Shown: positions 44,248 through 53,229, numbered from the stretch's first letter. The stretch is DNA of 64,000 nt from JAHEJJ01 sp965212205 (GCA_965212205.1 CBDBUX010000006.1:96585-160584); one strand, 5' to 3'. Translations and numbers: made by a program. Notes: generated by a model not told the origin, from the letters alone.

Positions 44248-45153
44248 TCAGATTTCGAAGACTTTTCCATCGGCAGCCAATTCTACAGGCTTAAAAATTG
44301 TTGATGCTTCAGCCTTAAATCGTTCAGTATTTTTATAGCGGGTAGAAAAATGTCCGAGTATCAGCCTACCCACCTCAGCTTTTTTGGCAATAGTGGCCGC
44401 CTGTTTGGCGGTAGAGTGTTTGGTGGTCTCAGAATAATGAGCATCCGTTTCAAGGAAGGTAGCCTCGTGGTATAATGCATCAGAATTACGGATTAGAGGG
44501 ATAATACTCTCGAAATAACCAGTATCACTACAGTAGGCATAAGACTTGGGCGGCGGCGGGTCGATGGTCAATTGGTCATTGGCTAAAATTTTACCGTCAG
44601 ACAGGGTATAATCACTCCCCTTTTTGATCTCACTAAAATATTGTTTGTCGATCCTGTATTTTGCCATAGCCTTTACATCCAATTTTCGTTCACCATGTTT
44701 TTCCATAAAAAGGAAACCATTGGTATAAATCCTATGATCCAGTGGAATGGTGGTAACGATCAATTTTTCATTTTCAAATATCGTTTGGCTTTCTTTAGAT
44801 TCCAGCTCATGGAAGATCAAGGGGTAGTTTGTCCATGAGTTCCCTAGTTTCATAAGTAGGGTAATCGCCTCCTTTAGGCCTTTTGGCCCGTAAATATGTA
44901 GTTCCTTTTCCCTGCCAAGAAGCCTGAAAGTCGATATAAGTCCGGGTAAGCCAAAAAAATGATCACCATGGAGATGGGAGATAAAAATATGCTGGATACG
45001 CGAGAATTTGACCTTATTCTTCCTGAGTTGTACCTGCGTACCCTCTCCACAATCGATTAGAAAAAGATGATTCCTGATCTCCAGAACCTGTGCGGTGGGA
45101 TTACTCAACGTTCTTGGTGTAGCGGCGTGACAACCTAGGATGTGCAATTTCAT
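44248..45153 (-). CDS. rnz: Ribonuclease Z
   Basis: This 301-residue metallo-beta-lactamase-fold nuclease matures tRNA 3' ends. The HxHxDH motif is SHLHGDHFFGLPG, and other ligands fall in YCSDTGY and ILGHFSTRY. Full length for the family. It is separated from the STAS-like gene by 108 bases. Confidence 0.95.
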   Translation of the reverse strand: MKLHILGCHAATPRTLSNPTAQVLEIRNHLFLIDCGEGTQVQLRKNKVKFSRIQHIFISHLHGDHFFGLPGLISTFRLLGREKELHIYGPKGLKEAITLLMKLGNSWTNYPLIFHELESKESQTIFENEKLIVTTIPLDHRIYTNGFLFMEKHGERKLDVKAMAKYRIDKQYFSEIKKGSDYTLSDGKILANDQLTIDPPPPKSYAYCSDTGYFESIIPLIRNSDALYHEATFLETDAHYSETTKHSTAKQAATIAKKAEVGRLILGHFSTRYKNTERFKAEASTIFKPVELAADGKVFEI

Positions 45154-45261
45154 TGCAATTGGAGAATTAAAAGAATTGCGCTGAAAAAGTACTTCATTTT
45201 ATTACAATATCCCGCAGAAATATCCATTGTCAATTATCTATTGTTCATTTTCCATTCTTCA
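45154..45261. repeat. AT-rich low-complexity spacer
   Basis: Between rnz and the STAS-like gene, 45215-45268 contains near-repeats of the form CATT-(g/t)-TC-AATT/ATCT (cattgtcaattatctattg, then cattttccattcttcatt). It looks like a degenerate short repeat and not a gene or terminator. Confidence 0.45.
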
Positions 45262-45594
45262 TTACAGACCCAGGTCGCGCTCAATATCCTCCATTTCGAT
45301 GATATCTTTGGCCTCCTGCATAGTAGGTACTACACAAATTTCGTCGGGCACATCATCAAAATTGACCTTATTGGTGACCAGCACAAACGATTTATTCGCT
45401 GCGCGATGCCGATTGGAGATATCCAGAAATTCGAGAAGCTGACCAGTACTCAGTCTGGAGAAACTAAAGAGATTGATGATCAAGTGGTCGTTTTTGAGTT
45501 TAGGATAGGCACGTTTGAGGTTATTCATAAACTCCGAAAGCGTGATATTCTCTTGTAAGACTGTTGTAGTATTCCCTTCTTTGTCGAAAATCAT
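45262..45594 (-). CDS. STAS-like small protein
   Basis: This 110-residue soluble protein has alternating strands and helices; HLIINLFSFSRLSTGQLLEFLDIS resembles the core of STAS/anti-sigma antagonist folds. Databases sometimes label such neighbours 'ribonuclease Z' because of linkage, but no metal motif is present. It lies 3 bases after pyrB. Confidence 0.65.
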   Translation of the reverse strand: MIFDKEGNTTTVLQENITLSEFMNNLKRAYPKLKNDHLIINLFSFSRLSTGQLLEFLDISNRHRAANKSFVLVTNKVNFDDVPDEICVVPTMQEAKDIIEMEDIERDLGL

Positions 45595-45597
45595 AAC

Positions 45598-46527
45598 CTA
45601 CTGTTTAATTTTGGCAGCCAACAGATAGATTACCGCCATCCGAATCGCCACTCCGTTTTCTACCTGATCTAAGATAATAGATTGTTTGGAGTCTGCCACA
45701 TCACTGGTAATCTCGACCCCTCTGTTGATCGGGCCAGGGTGCATAATCACGATCTCCTTTTCAAGACTATCGAGCAGGGACTTATTAACCCCATATTGCT
45801 GGGTATATTCTCTCGAGGTGGGAAAATAACTATAGGCCATTCTTTCCCTTTGTATTCGGAGCATATTAGCCACATCGCACCATTCCAAAGCTTTTCTAAG
45901 GTCGGTTTCGACTTCTATTCCTAAAGACTCTATATGCTTGGGCAATAATGTTTTAGGGCCGCAAACCTTAACCGTAGCTCCTTGTAATTTAAGGGCAAAT
46001 ATATTGGAAAGAGCCACCCTGGAATGCAGGATATCGCCAACGATTACCACTTTCTTACCATCTACCCTGCCCAATTTTTCACGGATCGAATAGGAGTCGA
46101 GCAAAGCCTGTGTCGGATGTTCATGAGCCCCGTCGCCTGCATTGATAATGGAGGCATTCACATGTCTGGAAAGGAAAATGCCGGCTCCTGGATTTGGGTG
46201 TCGCATCACTACCATATCGACCTTCATCGAAAGGATATTGTTCACAGTGTCGATTAGCGTTTCTCCTTTTTTCACAGACGATTGCGCCGCAGAAAAATTG
46301 ATCACGTCTGCAGAAAGTCTTTTTTCGGCCAGTTCAAAGGAAAGTTTTGTACGCGTACTACTCTCGAAAAATATATTGGCAATGGTGATATCGCGAAGCG
46401 AGGGTACTTTTTTAATAGAACGGTTAATGACTTCCTTAAAATGATCGGCGGTTTCGAATATGAGATGGATATCCTTTTCATTGAGATATTTAATACCCAG
46501 TAAGTGATTCACACTCAGTTCGCTCAT
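45598..46527 (-). CDS. pyrB: Aspartate carbamoyltransferase catalytic subunit
   Basis: This 309-residue enzyme has the carbamoyl phosphate motif SSTRTKLSFE, HPTQALLDSY, and a C-terminal VENGVAIRMAVIYLL. It makes carbamoyl aspartate in pyrimidine synthesis. It sits 4 bases after pyrR, which would control it. Confidence 0.96.
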   Translation of the reverse strand: MSELSVNHLLGIKYLNEKDIHLIFETADHFKEVINRSIKKVPSLRDITIANIFFESSTRTKLSFELAEKRLSADVINFSAAQSSVKKGETLIDTVNNILSMKVDMVVMRHPNPGAGIFLSRHVNASIINAGDGAHEHPTQALLDSYSIREKLGRVDGKKVVIVGDILHSRVALSNIFALKLQGATVKVCGPKTLLPKHIESLGIEVETDLRKALEWCDVANMLRIQRERMAYSYFPTSREYTQQYGVNKSLLDSLEKEIVIMHPGPINRGVEITSDVADSKQSIILDQVENGVAIRMAVIYLLAAKIKQ

Positions 46528-46531
46528 AGCC

Positions 46532-47071
46532 TCATCGATTTACCAAATAAATAATGTCTTCACCTTCATGCTCGGCCCATATCACCTTAACCTTTTCCTC
46601 GTTGATCGCATCTACCTGCCTGCCCCTGTAGTTTGGTTGAATCGGTAAGTGGCGGCTAAAACGCCTGTCTATCAATGTCAGCAGTTCTATTTCATTAGGT
46701 CGCCCAAAAGACTGGATGGCGGTCAAGGCGGCCCTGATGCTCCGTCCTGTATATAGCACATCGTCGATCAGGACTACGTTTTTACCTTCTACGATAAATT
46801 CGATCTCCGTGGTGGAAGCGGTTAACGGCTTCTCTCCTCTTCGAAAATCATCTCGATAAAAGGTGATATCCAAAAAACCCAACTCGATGTCGTTTACCCC
46901 ATATTCCTGTTGCAGGATATTGGCAAGCCGCTGGGCGACATAGATCCCACGGGGTTGTAGTCCTATAAGGGCAGTATTCTTAAAATCGAGGTGATTCTCC
47001 AATAGTTGACAGGCCAGTCTGTGCAGTATGATGTTTATTTCCTTGGAAGTCAGCAGTACTTTTTGACTCAT
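46532..47071 (-). CDS. pyrR: Bifunctional pyr regulator / uracil phosphoribosyltransferase PyrR
   Basis: This 179-residue PRTase-fold protein has the PRPP loop VVLIDDVLYTGRSIRAA. PyrR proteins bind pyr mRNA in response to UMP and may also act as uracil phosphoribosyltransferases. No obvious anti-antiterminator structure was found between promoter and start. Confidence 0.94.
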   Translation of the reverse strand: MSQKVLLTSKEINIILHRLACQLLENHLDFKNTALIGLQPRGIYVAQRLANILQQEYGVNDIELGFLDITFYRDDFRRGEKPLTASTTEIEFIVEGKNVVLIDDVLYTGRSIRAALTAIQSFGRPNEIELLTLIDRRFSRHLPIQPNYRGRQVDAINEEKVKVIWAEHEGEDIIYLVNR

Positions 47072-47097
47072 AGATGTAAAGGCCAGCGCTTATTAAG

Positions 47098-47105
47098 CAA
47101 AAATA
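47098..47105 (-). promoter_or_regulatory. -7 box of pyrR-pyrB
   Basis: TATTTTTG on the minus strand fully matches the consensus, 26 bases before pyrR. The heptamer repeat block begins about 15 bases further upstream, where a -33 element would be. Confidence 0.5.
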
Positions 47106-47120
47106 GGGAATAATTAATAA

Positions 47121-47236
47121 TGGAAAGTGAAAAGTTGAAAGTTGAAAGTGAAGAGTGCAGGGTATGAGGTGTTGGGTGTTGGGTGTTGGGTGTTGGGTGT
47201 TGGAAGTTGAAAGGTGAAAGGTGAAAGGTGAAAGTT
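47121..47236. repeat. Heptamer tandem repeats
   Basis: Three adjoining blocks share a 7-base period: GTTGAAA-type units (47134-47155), four full TGTTGGG units plus a partial one (47170-47203), and three GAAAGGT units plus GAAAGTT (47209-47236). A short related piece (GAAGGTGAAAGGTGAAAGTT) occurs at about 50586-50605. Such microsatellites can vary in copy number by slippage. No gene is seen in them. Confidence 0.75.
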
Positions 47237-47318
47237 GCGCGCCCGTCCGAAGCTTTAGCGAAGGCGGGGAAGTCGAAGACCATGAAGAGCGAAGCTTCTT
47301 TGGGGTGAAAGTCACTGC

Positions 47319-47349
47319 AAAAAAAGCGCGAAGTTTAAGACTTCGCGCT
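47319..47349 (-). terminator. Intrinsic terminator after the propeller protein gene
   Basis: A perfect 10-base stem AGCGCGAAGT/ACTTCGCGCT (47325-47349) with a five-base loop; on the minus strand it is followed by seven T residues. Confidence 0.88.
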
Positions 47350-47433
47350 ACAATTTAACTTATCTATACCATCACCAAGCGCAATCTTGCTGAAGCCTGG
47401 TTTCTATTCGAAGAGCTATCTAATTCTAAATTT

Positions 47434-49428
47434 TCATTTCATATTCCTATGGGCCATATGCTCCTTAAATTGGTAGTCACTTACCTCAAGTCGAAATGAA
47501 AACTCGGCTTTCTTTTTGGCAGCTTCTTCGCTCATGGGCACCATAAGAAGTTTAAGGTCTTTTAGCCCTTCCTTAGGATTGAAATGTCTGCTTGAAGTCT
47601 TAAAGCTCAGTACATAGCCCATTTTAGTTTTGCTTAATCGTTGCTTGATCTTAACCCCATCTTCCGAGGCGAGGCGTATATTGTACTCCTCTGGATTAAA
47701 TCCGTCTAAATACAAATGAAAATAAGGAATTTCCAATATGGTTTGAGGTCGTGAATCTTTAAAAGTTAATTTATAAATCTCCTCAAAGGGAAACTCAAAT
47801 GGCGGACAACTCAAACAAGGCCATGGTGGACATCTCAGACATATTTCAGGCGGACATGTAAGGCAGGGATAAGGAGGTAGTCTTAGAATCGGTGGATCTA
47901 ATATGGCTAAACATAGATCTGGAAACCTATCACAAAGATTTATGATAAAGCGTGGTGAGATTCTAAAGAAAAAGGGATCCACTGAAACCGAAACGTTTGC
48001 TGAATTCGTGGCGTTTCGTAATTGGTTCGTGGTAAAATTGGCATTTCGTTGATAGGTGACCGATTTAGGAAAATTGGCCATTACAGGCCTGTTACTTGCC
48101 GGAAAAACACCATAAAATGTATTACCTACGGCTTGCATATCCAAATAATCACCCAGGGAAGGACTTATCGAAGAACTGCTTAAATCGCTATCCAGGAAGG
48201 TAGATAGAATATCATCCGTAAATAAACTTCCTGCAAGTGGAGCAGACCTAAAATGTGTCTGCCAAGTAGTAGCGGAGCCCGTTCCTATAAGCTGTTGATA
48301 CATTATTCCCACTCTGCCGGAATTTGTAATGGCAATCGCCGGATTAGTTGCGTTGGTAATAGTGAGCAAGTCTGAAGTGCCCCAGTTTTGCCCACTATCA
48401 GTACTTCTTCTTATATGCAATGTATAATCGTTTGTCCCAACCCGATCGCACCAGGCTATATATACAGTTGCAGCGTTATTGGGGTCAACGGCAATTGACA
48501 GATTGGAAGCTACCAATCTATTATTTCCTAGCGAGACGCCAAATGCTGGTACGGCCCTCCCGGTTACCACGCGCTGACCAGCCTGGGAATCAGTCGCATC
48601 TGCTAAGGCGGTAAATGGAGCCGTACCTGTGGCGAAATTATCATCACGCACCACAACAACGTCACAAGAAAAAGGTGAAGATGCTCCGCTCTGCCAACTA
48701 TAAAAAATGGCGTAGACTACTCCAGAATCGTGAATAGCAGTCCTAGTGGCCGGCATATCCTGTTGGGCTGTATTCCTCGCTTCTACGATAATATTATTAA
48801 AGCCTGCAAATGTAGTCGCCCTGGCATCATTGGATACCATTACTTCAGCGGTACGACCGGTACCCCCAAGGGCAAGCCGGTTCCCAAAAAGGTTATCCCC
48901 GGAAAAAATCCGGTCACGCGCATTGCCCCCAGCATCGTCTACTGTGGTGGCATTGACATAGGGCTGATCTCCCTGAATAGCATTCCTGTCGGCTAAGGTC
49001 GTCATAGTAGCTGCGCCACCGGGGTTGGCCGATCGCAACATCATAATTCTCAGACCACTTCCACCTCTTAGGATACCACTATAGAGTGTTCCGCCGGTGG
49101 AACCATATGCCAAGGTGATATCACCAGTCATACCATTTCCACTCGGGACAATATTGTTTAGTGCCCAGGTATTACCACCATCGGAGGACACATAAATAGG
49201 GGCGGTGGCTGTACTTGTAGGATTTCGCGTAAAGGCAGAGCCGATTATATTCGAAGTATTGGAGGGATCTACCGCGATATTGGTTTCGGAATCAAAAGTT
49301 GTTTCGTTGCTTTGAGCATTCGGGATCATATTCACCACATTGAACCTGTAACCCGTTAACCCCTGCGAGAAGCTTGTGATACTTGTAGTAAGTAATAGAA
49401 ATATGATAATCCAATGATTGATTTTCAT
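47434..49428 (-). CDS. Exported BNR/sialidase-like beta-propeller protein with CLxCPP repeats
   Basis: This 664-residue protein has a signal peptide (about 1-21). A region with BNR/Asp-box-like motifs follows (SSDGGNTWAL, STDSGQNWGTS), with SNTSNIIGS and NNAATVYIAW units typical of sialidase-like propellers. Residues 497-550 are rich in Cys and Pro, with three octapeptides CLTCPPEI, CLRCPPWP and CLSCPPFE (522-545). A C-terminal globular part follows (about 551-664). No T9SS sorting domain is seen. A sialidase reaction is not claimed: the Arg triad was not identified. It is 26 bases downstream of the lipoprotein gene on the same strand. Confidence 0.75.
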   Translation of the reverse strand: MKINHWIIIFLLLTTSITSFSQGLTGYRFNVVNMIPNAQSNETTFDSETNIAVDPSNTSNIIGSAFTRNPTSTATAPIYVSSDGGNTWALNNIVPSGNGMTGDITLAYGSTGGTLYSGILRGGSGLRIMMLRSANPGGAATMTTLADRNAIQGDQPYVNATTVDDAGGNARDRIFSGDNLFGNRLALGGTGRTAEVMVSNDARATTFAGFNNIIVEARNTAQQDMPATRTAIHDSGVVYAIFYSWQSGASSPFSCDVVVVRDDNFATGTAPFTALADATDSQAGQRVVTGRAVPAFGVSLGNNRLVASNLSIAVDPNNAATVYIAWCDRVGTNDYTLHIRRSTDSGQNWGTSDLLTITNATNPAIAITNSGRVGIMYQQLIGTGSATTWQTHFRSAPLAGSLFTDDILSTFLDSDLSSSSISPSLGDYLDMQAVGNTFYGVFPASNRPVMANFPKSVTYQRNANFTTNQLRNATNSANVSVSVDPFFFRISPRFIINLCDRFPDLCLAILDPPILRLPPYPCLTCPPEICLRCPPWPCLSCPPFEFPFEEIYKLTFKDSRPQTILEIPYFHLYLDGFNPEEYNIRLASEDGVKIKQRLSKTKMGYVLSFKTSSRHFNPKEGLKDLKLLMVPMSEEAAKKKAEFSFRLEVSDYQFKEHMAHRNMK

Positions 49429-49454
49429 GATAAAAGTGATTATGTGTTATAGTG

Positions 49455-50270
49455 CTATTCGATGAGGGATCTGATACGGCTACTTTCTTCCTTTCCAGAT
49501 ATAAAGCAGGAAGGATTTAGGATCATATACGGACTGCTGTAATTTTTCTCAATATCAGGAGCTGCCCTCTGAACAATAAAAATTCCTTCATCACCTTCTT
49601 TGAATTTGGGTGATTGGAAATACATAACGTCTTTACCTGAAGCAAATAGAATTGACAAAGACTCCGAGGACTTCTGTCCTTTTAAAGTTTCATCTACAGT
49701 GATCTCAGCAATACGCCATTCAGGGTCATGCTCGGTTCCAGGTATATTTTCCGCCTCGGGCTTACGTATCGTAGTAACCTGTCCTGAAACTACCAATTCA
49801 GATTCTTTTAATAGTTCTTTTAGAGATTGATCCTCCTGATGATCTGTTGCCATGGCGATGTAATTTGTAATATTTTTATCGATATACAGCTCGTCATCCT
49901 GGAGTACCGATCCTATTTCGGCCACACCTAAGGATTCTCCAATCCAATAGGGTTCTGTAAAAAACATACGCTTCTCTCCTACTTCAAGGCCATTGATTTC
50001 CAAAAAACGAACTGTAATCTGATCTCCCGTCAAATCTGGAAAATTTTCAGGCGTTTTTATCATCTGTTCTACTACCACTACGCCTTTGTCCGAAATATCG
50101 TCCTCATCTGTTGTACTGGTATTTAAAAGCACTACCTTACCCTTAAATACAAGGGATGCACCTGGTACTAAGCGATCGAGCTCGCTCGGATACTTCGGTT
50201 TATCTTCGCAATTCATCATCATAATTAATAATAAGGGAATTAAGCCCAGAACAATTCTCTTTTGTTTCAT
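49455..50270 (-). CDS. Lipoprotein of unknown function
   Basis: This 271-residue protein has a lipoprotein signal peptide ending LLIMMMNC (Cys21) followed by EDKP. The mature part looks like two related units, each beginning with a strand of the type LVFKGKVVLL (about 40) and LVVSGQVTTI (about 160), which suggests an internal duplication. No known domain is recognised. It is first in a two-gene run with the propeller protein. Confidence 0.7.
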   Translation of the reverse strand: MKQKRIVLGLIPLLLIMMMNCEDKPKYPSELDRLVPGASLVFKGKVVLLNTSTTDEDDISDKGVVVVEQMIKTPENFPDLTGDQITVRFLEINGLEVGEKRMFFTEPYWIGESLGVAEIGSVLQDDELYIDKNITNYIAMATDHQEDQSLKELLKESELVVSGQVTTIRKPEAENIPGTEHDPEWRIAEITVDETLKGQKSSESLSILFASGKDVMYFQSPKFKEGDEGIFIVQRAAPDIEKNYSSPYMILNPSCFISGKEESSRIRSLIE

Positions 50271-50392
50271 AATTAGGTTTTAATACTATTTTTTCGTCAC
50301 TACGGACATTTTATACTTAAGACAAACCCAATGTTTGCTTATAGGATATTCTTCCTAAAATAAGTTACGAATTATCAAGTGATTGTATTGGG

Positions 50393-50423
50393 AATATTGT
50401 ACGTATCGTAAGAAATATTGTAC
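50393..50423 (-). promoter_or_regulatory. Direct repeat, candidate operator
   Basis: Two perfect copies of AATATTGTAC (50393-50402 and 50414-50423) are spaced 21 bases start to start, two turns of the helix. On the minus strand they read GTACAATATT twice and lie about 125-150 bases upstream of the lipoprotein ATG. This spacing is like that of LytTR-type regulators; the factor is not known. Confidence 0.4.
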
Positions 50424-50636
50424 AAATTGAAGTAATTCTCTCTCATACCGCTACGAGGTTCCGCCACGCTAACGCCATGCCTTGGTGCGGTGGTTATTAA
50501 CCCAAATAACTCACATCATCTAATAATAAAACAGTAATATCGCCTTTGTCTGTAAGACCCTGAAGCGCGAAGCTTCTTAGGCTAGGAAGGTGAAAGGTGA
50601 AAGTTCCAAGAGGGCTAATTTCAAACTACAAGCATC

Positions 50637-50664
50637 AAAAAACCCCGATCTCTCAATCGGGGTT
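50637..50664 (-). terminator. Intrinsic terminator after rpsA
   Basis: The stem AACCCCGAT/ATCGGGGTT has a six-base loop; on the minus strand it runs into six T residues, about 30 bases past the rpsA stop. Confidence 0.88.
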
Positions 50665-50692
50665 TTAATTCTATAAATGAAATTGGAAAGAT

Positions 50693-52528
50693 CTATTTCT
50701 TCTTTTTCTCCGCTTCCATTTTCTCTTTCAGGGCCTGGAGCTGCTCATTGGCATCACCCAGTGTGGGTTTTGCCTCATCTGCTGCAGCAGCAGCTTTTTT
50801 CTTAGCTGCTTTTACATTTCGCTGTTCCTCCTCACGGAAGATCGCTGTATGGCTGGCCACTACTCTTTTAAATTCCTTGTTGAATTCAATGATCTTGAAT
50901 TCGGCCTCTTCGCCTTTTCCAAGTTTTTTACCATCTTCCTTCTCCATATGACGTTGCGGAACAAATGCGGTGATATCACCGTTAAAAGCGATAACAGCAC
51001 CTTTGTCGACTACATCGGTGATGGAGGCTTTATGTACAGTGCCCAGTGCAAATTCTTTTTCGTACTTATCCCAAGGATTTTCGGTAGTCTGTTTATGACC
51101 CAGGCTCAATTTACGGCCTTCAACATCCAGTTCCAGAACTTCAACCTCCAGAGTATCACCTACTGTCACAAATTCAGATGGATGCTTGATCTTTTTAGTC
51201 CAGCTCAGGTCAGAAATATAAATAAGACCATCTATTCCTTCCTCCAATTCCACAAATACACCAAAATTGGTAAAATTCCTTACTATTCCTTTGTGTTTGG
51301 AACCTACAGGATATTTTGTGGTGATATCAGTCCATGGATCAGGAGTAAGTTGTTTCAGTCCGAGTGACATTTTACGATCCTCACGGTCTAGCGTTAGAAC
51401 CACTGCTTCCAGTTCGTCTCCTACTTTCACAAAATCCTGTGCAGAACGCAGATGCGTTGACCAGGACATTTCAGAAACATGAATAAGTCCTTCCACACCT
51501 TCAGCAACTTCAAGGAAGGCGCCGTAATCTGCAATGACTACAACTTTTCCTTTTACCTTATCGCCAATCTTAATCTCATCGCCCAGGGCATCCCATGGGT
51601 GCTTTTCAAGTTGTTTAAGACCTAATTGTATCCTTGATTTATTGTCATCGAAATCGAGGATAACCACATTGAGTTTCTCATCGAGTTCAACCACCTCGTT
51701 CGGATGATTAATCCTGCTCCAGGAAAGGTCGGTAATGTGAATAAGTCCGTCTACACCACCTAGGTCGATAAAGACCCCATAGGAAGTAATATTCTTAACG
51801 ACTCCTTCAAGTACCTGTCCTTTTTCGAGCTGACTGATGATTTCTCTTTTCTGCTCTTCAATATCCGCTTCGATAAGCGCTTTGTGCGAGACTACTACAT
51901 TTTTAAATTCATGGTTTATTTTAACCACCTTGAATTCCATAGTCTTCCCTACATACTGATCATAATCCCTGATCGGTTTCACATCAATCTGAGAACCTGG
52001 CAGAAATGCTTCAATACCAAAGACATCGACGATCATACCTCCTTTGGTACGACACTTAACAAATCCTGTAACTACTTCTTCTTTATCATGTGCTGCATTT
52101 ACACGATCCCATGCCTTAATGGTACGGGCCTTACGGTGAGAAAGCACAAGTTGTCCGCTCTTGTCTTCACGGATGTCGATCAATACCTCAACCTTATCCC
52201 CTACTTTAAGACCCGGATTATAGCGAAACTCATTGAGTGAGATAACACCTTCAGATTTCGCATTGATATCTATTATTGCCTCCCTGTCTGTAAGATGGGT
52301 AACCATACCTTCCACAACTTCCTCATCGGCTGTGTCGACAAAATTTTCGGCTACGAGTTTCTCAAATTCCTCGAGTTTTGAATCTGCTATGGTTTCAATA
52401 CCTTCTTCGTATTTCTGCCAGTCGAAATTCTTTAAAAACTCTTCAGGGTTTTGTTTGGGAGTTTCTTTCTTTTCAGTTGCCACCTCAGCAGTTTCCTCTA
52501 CTTCCGGTGTTGTTTTTTCTTCAGCCAT
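50693..52528 (-). CDS. rpsA: 30S ribosomal protein S1
   Basis: This 611-residue protein has six S1 RNA-binding repeats, recognisable as VVEGMVTHL, VVTGFVKCR, VLEGVVKNITSYGVFIDLGG, KVKGKVVVIADYGAFLEV, KHKGIVRNFTNFGVFVEL and VHKASITDVVDKGAVIAF. The N-terminal extension is acidic and the C-terminal tail is Lys-rich. It aids mRNA loading on the ribosome; S1 matters in this phylum, where Shine-Dalgarno sites are weak. Confidence 0.96.
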   Translation of the reverse strand: MAEEKTTPEVEETAEVATEKKETPKQNPEEFLKNFDWQKYEEGIETIADSKLEEFEKLVAENFVDTADEEVVEGMVTHLTDREAIIDINAKSEGVISLNEFRYNPGLKVGDKVEVLIDIREDKSGQLVLSHRKARTIKAWDRVNAAHDKEEVVTGFVKCRTKGGMIVDVFGIEAFLPGSQIDVKPIRDYDQYVGKTMEFKVVKINHEFKNVVVSHKALIEADIEEQKREIISQLEKGQVLEGVVKNITSYGVFIDLGGVDGLIHITDLSWSRINHPNEVVELDEKLNVVILDFDDNKSRIQLGLKQLEKHPWDALGDEIKIGDKVKGKVVVIADYGAFLEVAEGVEGLIHVSEMSWSTHLRSAQDFVKVGDELEAVVLTLDREDRKMSLGLKQLTPDPWTDITTKYPVGSKHKGIVRNFTNFGVFVELEEGIDGLIYISDLSWTKKIKHPSEFVTVGDTLEVEVLELDVEGRKLSLGHKQTTENPWDKYEKEFALGTVHKASITDVVDKGAVIAFNGDITAFVPQRHMEKEDGKKLGKGEEAEFKIIEFNKEFKRVVASHTAIFREEEQRNVKAAKKKAAAAADEAKPTLGDANEQLQALKEKMEAEKKKK

Positions 52529-52641
52529 TTGCTGATATTAATTTGTATTCTACGGTTCTACAAGAGTTAAACAATCGCCGCAGAAGATGTTATGCTTTTT
52601 TCTATCTCCTTTTCCTCTTGAAAATTTGTCAAAAAGGTGTG

Positions 52642-52672
52642 CAAAAGTACAATTTAAAGTTCGTTTTAACAA
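52642..52672 (-). promoter_or_regulatory. rpsA promoter
   Basis: On the minus strand TTG (52672-52670), a 20-base spacer and TACTTTTG (52649-52642) fully match the Bacteroidota promoter. It implies a 5' leader of about 105 bases. Confidence 0.75.
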
Positions 52673-52784
52673 CCTTATTACCAGATGCTTCTCATAGTTT
52701 GTAAAAAATGATCGAATTCGCACCAAAAAAGTCCGATATTCATTATCTTGAGGGCTTAAATATTAACCATTAAATACAAAATTC

Positions 52785-53165
52785 ATGAGCGTAAAATCAA
52801 AGTATCAAGCCTTACTGGAATTAGGGGAATCTCTGGGTATTCAGGGTGGTGATGTACGGGAAGAAAATGGCATCCTAAAAGTTAAGGGAGAAGCTAAAAC
52901 TCAGTACGAAAAAGATATAATGTGGGATAAGATCAAAGAAATTGGCGGCTCCAGTCCTTCAGACATCAAGGCCAATATTACTGTGGCCGATGATTCTGTT
53001 TATCACAGGCATACTGTTAAAAGCGGGGAATCTCTGAGCAAGATTGCCAAGCATTATTACGGTGATGCGATGAAGTACAAAGAAATCTTTGCGGCCAACC
53101 AGAATATTCTTAAAAATCCAGATCTTATTCATCCCGATCAGGAATTGGTGATCCCTAACCTCTGA
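52785..53165 (+). CDS. BON/LysM protein (Kbp/YgaU-like)
   Basis: This 126-residue cytoplasmic protein has an N-terminal BON-like region (about 10-68) and a C-terminal LysM domain (HTVKSGESLSKIAKHYYGD to LVIPNL, about 75-126). The order and size match E. coli Kbp (YgaU), a small potassium-binding protein. No signal peptide is visible, which argues against a cell-wall role. It ends at a strong terminator. Confidence 0.85.
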   Translation: MSVKSKYQALLELGESLGIQGGDVREENGILKVKGEAKTQYEKDIMWDKIKEIGGSSPSDIKANITVADDSVYHRHTVKSGESLSKIAKHYYGDAMKYKEIFAANQNILKNPDLIHPDQELVIPNL

Positions 53166-53200
53166 TCCGAATACAGGAGTAAATTTTAAATCCAAAGTAG

Positions 53201-53229
53201 AAAAAGAGCGCATTTTTGCGCTCTTTTTT
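53201..53229. terminator. Bidirectional intrinsic terminator
   Basis: AAAAAGAGCGCA pairs with TGCGCTCTTTTT around a short T loop, between the convergent LysM and cmk genes; its right end touches the cmk stop. Confidence 0.88.

Larger units (their letters stand above)
47072..47433. other. Intergenic region between pyrR and the propeller protein
   Basis: This 362-base gap contains the pyrR -7 box, the heptamer repeat block, a CCCGTC...GGCGGG imperfect inverted repeat (about 47241-47268), a GCGAAGCTTCTT element that recurs near 50571, and the terminator of the gene to its right. Open frames through it are low-complexity and not believed. Confidence 0.6.
50271..50692. other. Intergenic region between the lipoprotein and rpsA
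   Basis: This 422-base, AT-rich gap contains the 21-base-spaced direct repeat, a GC-richer patch (about 50450-50500) of no clear function, a short copy of the GCGAAGCTTCTT and GAAAGGT elements (50571-50605), and the rpsA terminator. No gene is supported. Confidence 0.55.

Noticed and set aside
47170..47203. CRISPR-like array of regular repeats
   Set aside because: The units are 7 bases, head to tail without spacers, so this is a microsatellite.
47068..47315. Two minus-strand open frames with FPAFAKASDGRATF and HPTPNTQHP repeats
   Set aside because: Their composition is that of the heptamer repeats and an inverted repeat, with no gene-like codon pattern; they lie in the pyrR upstream region.
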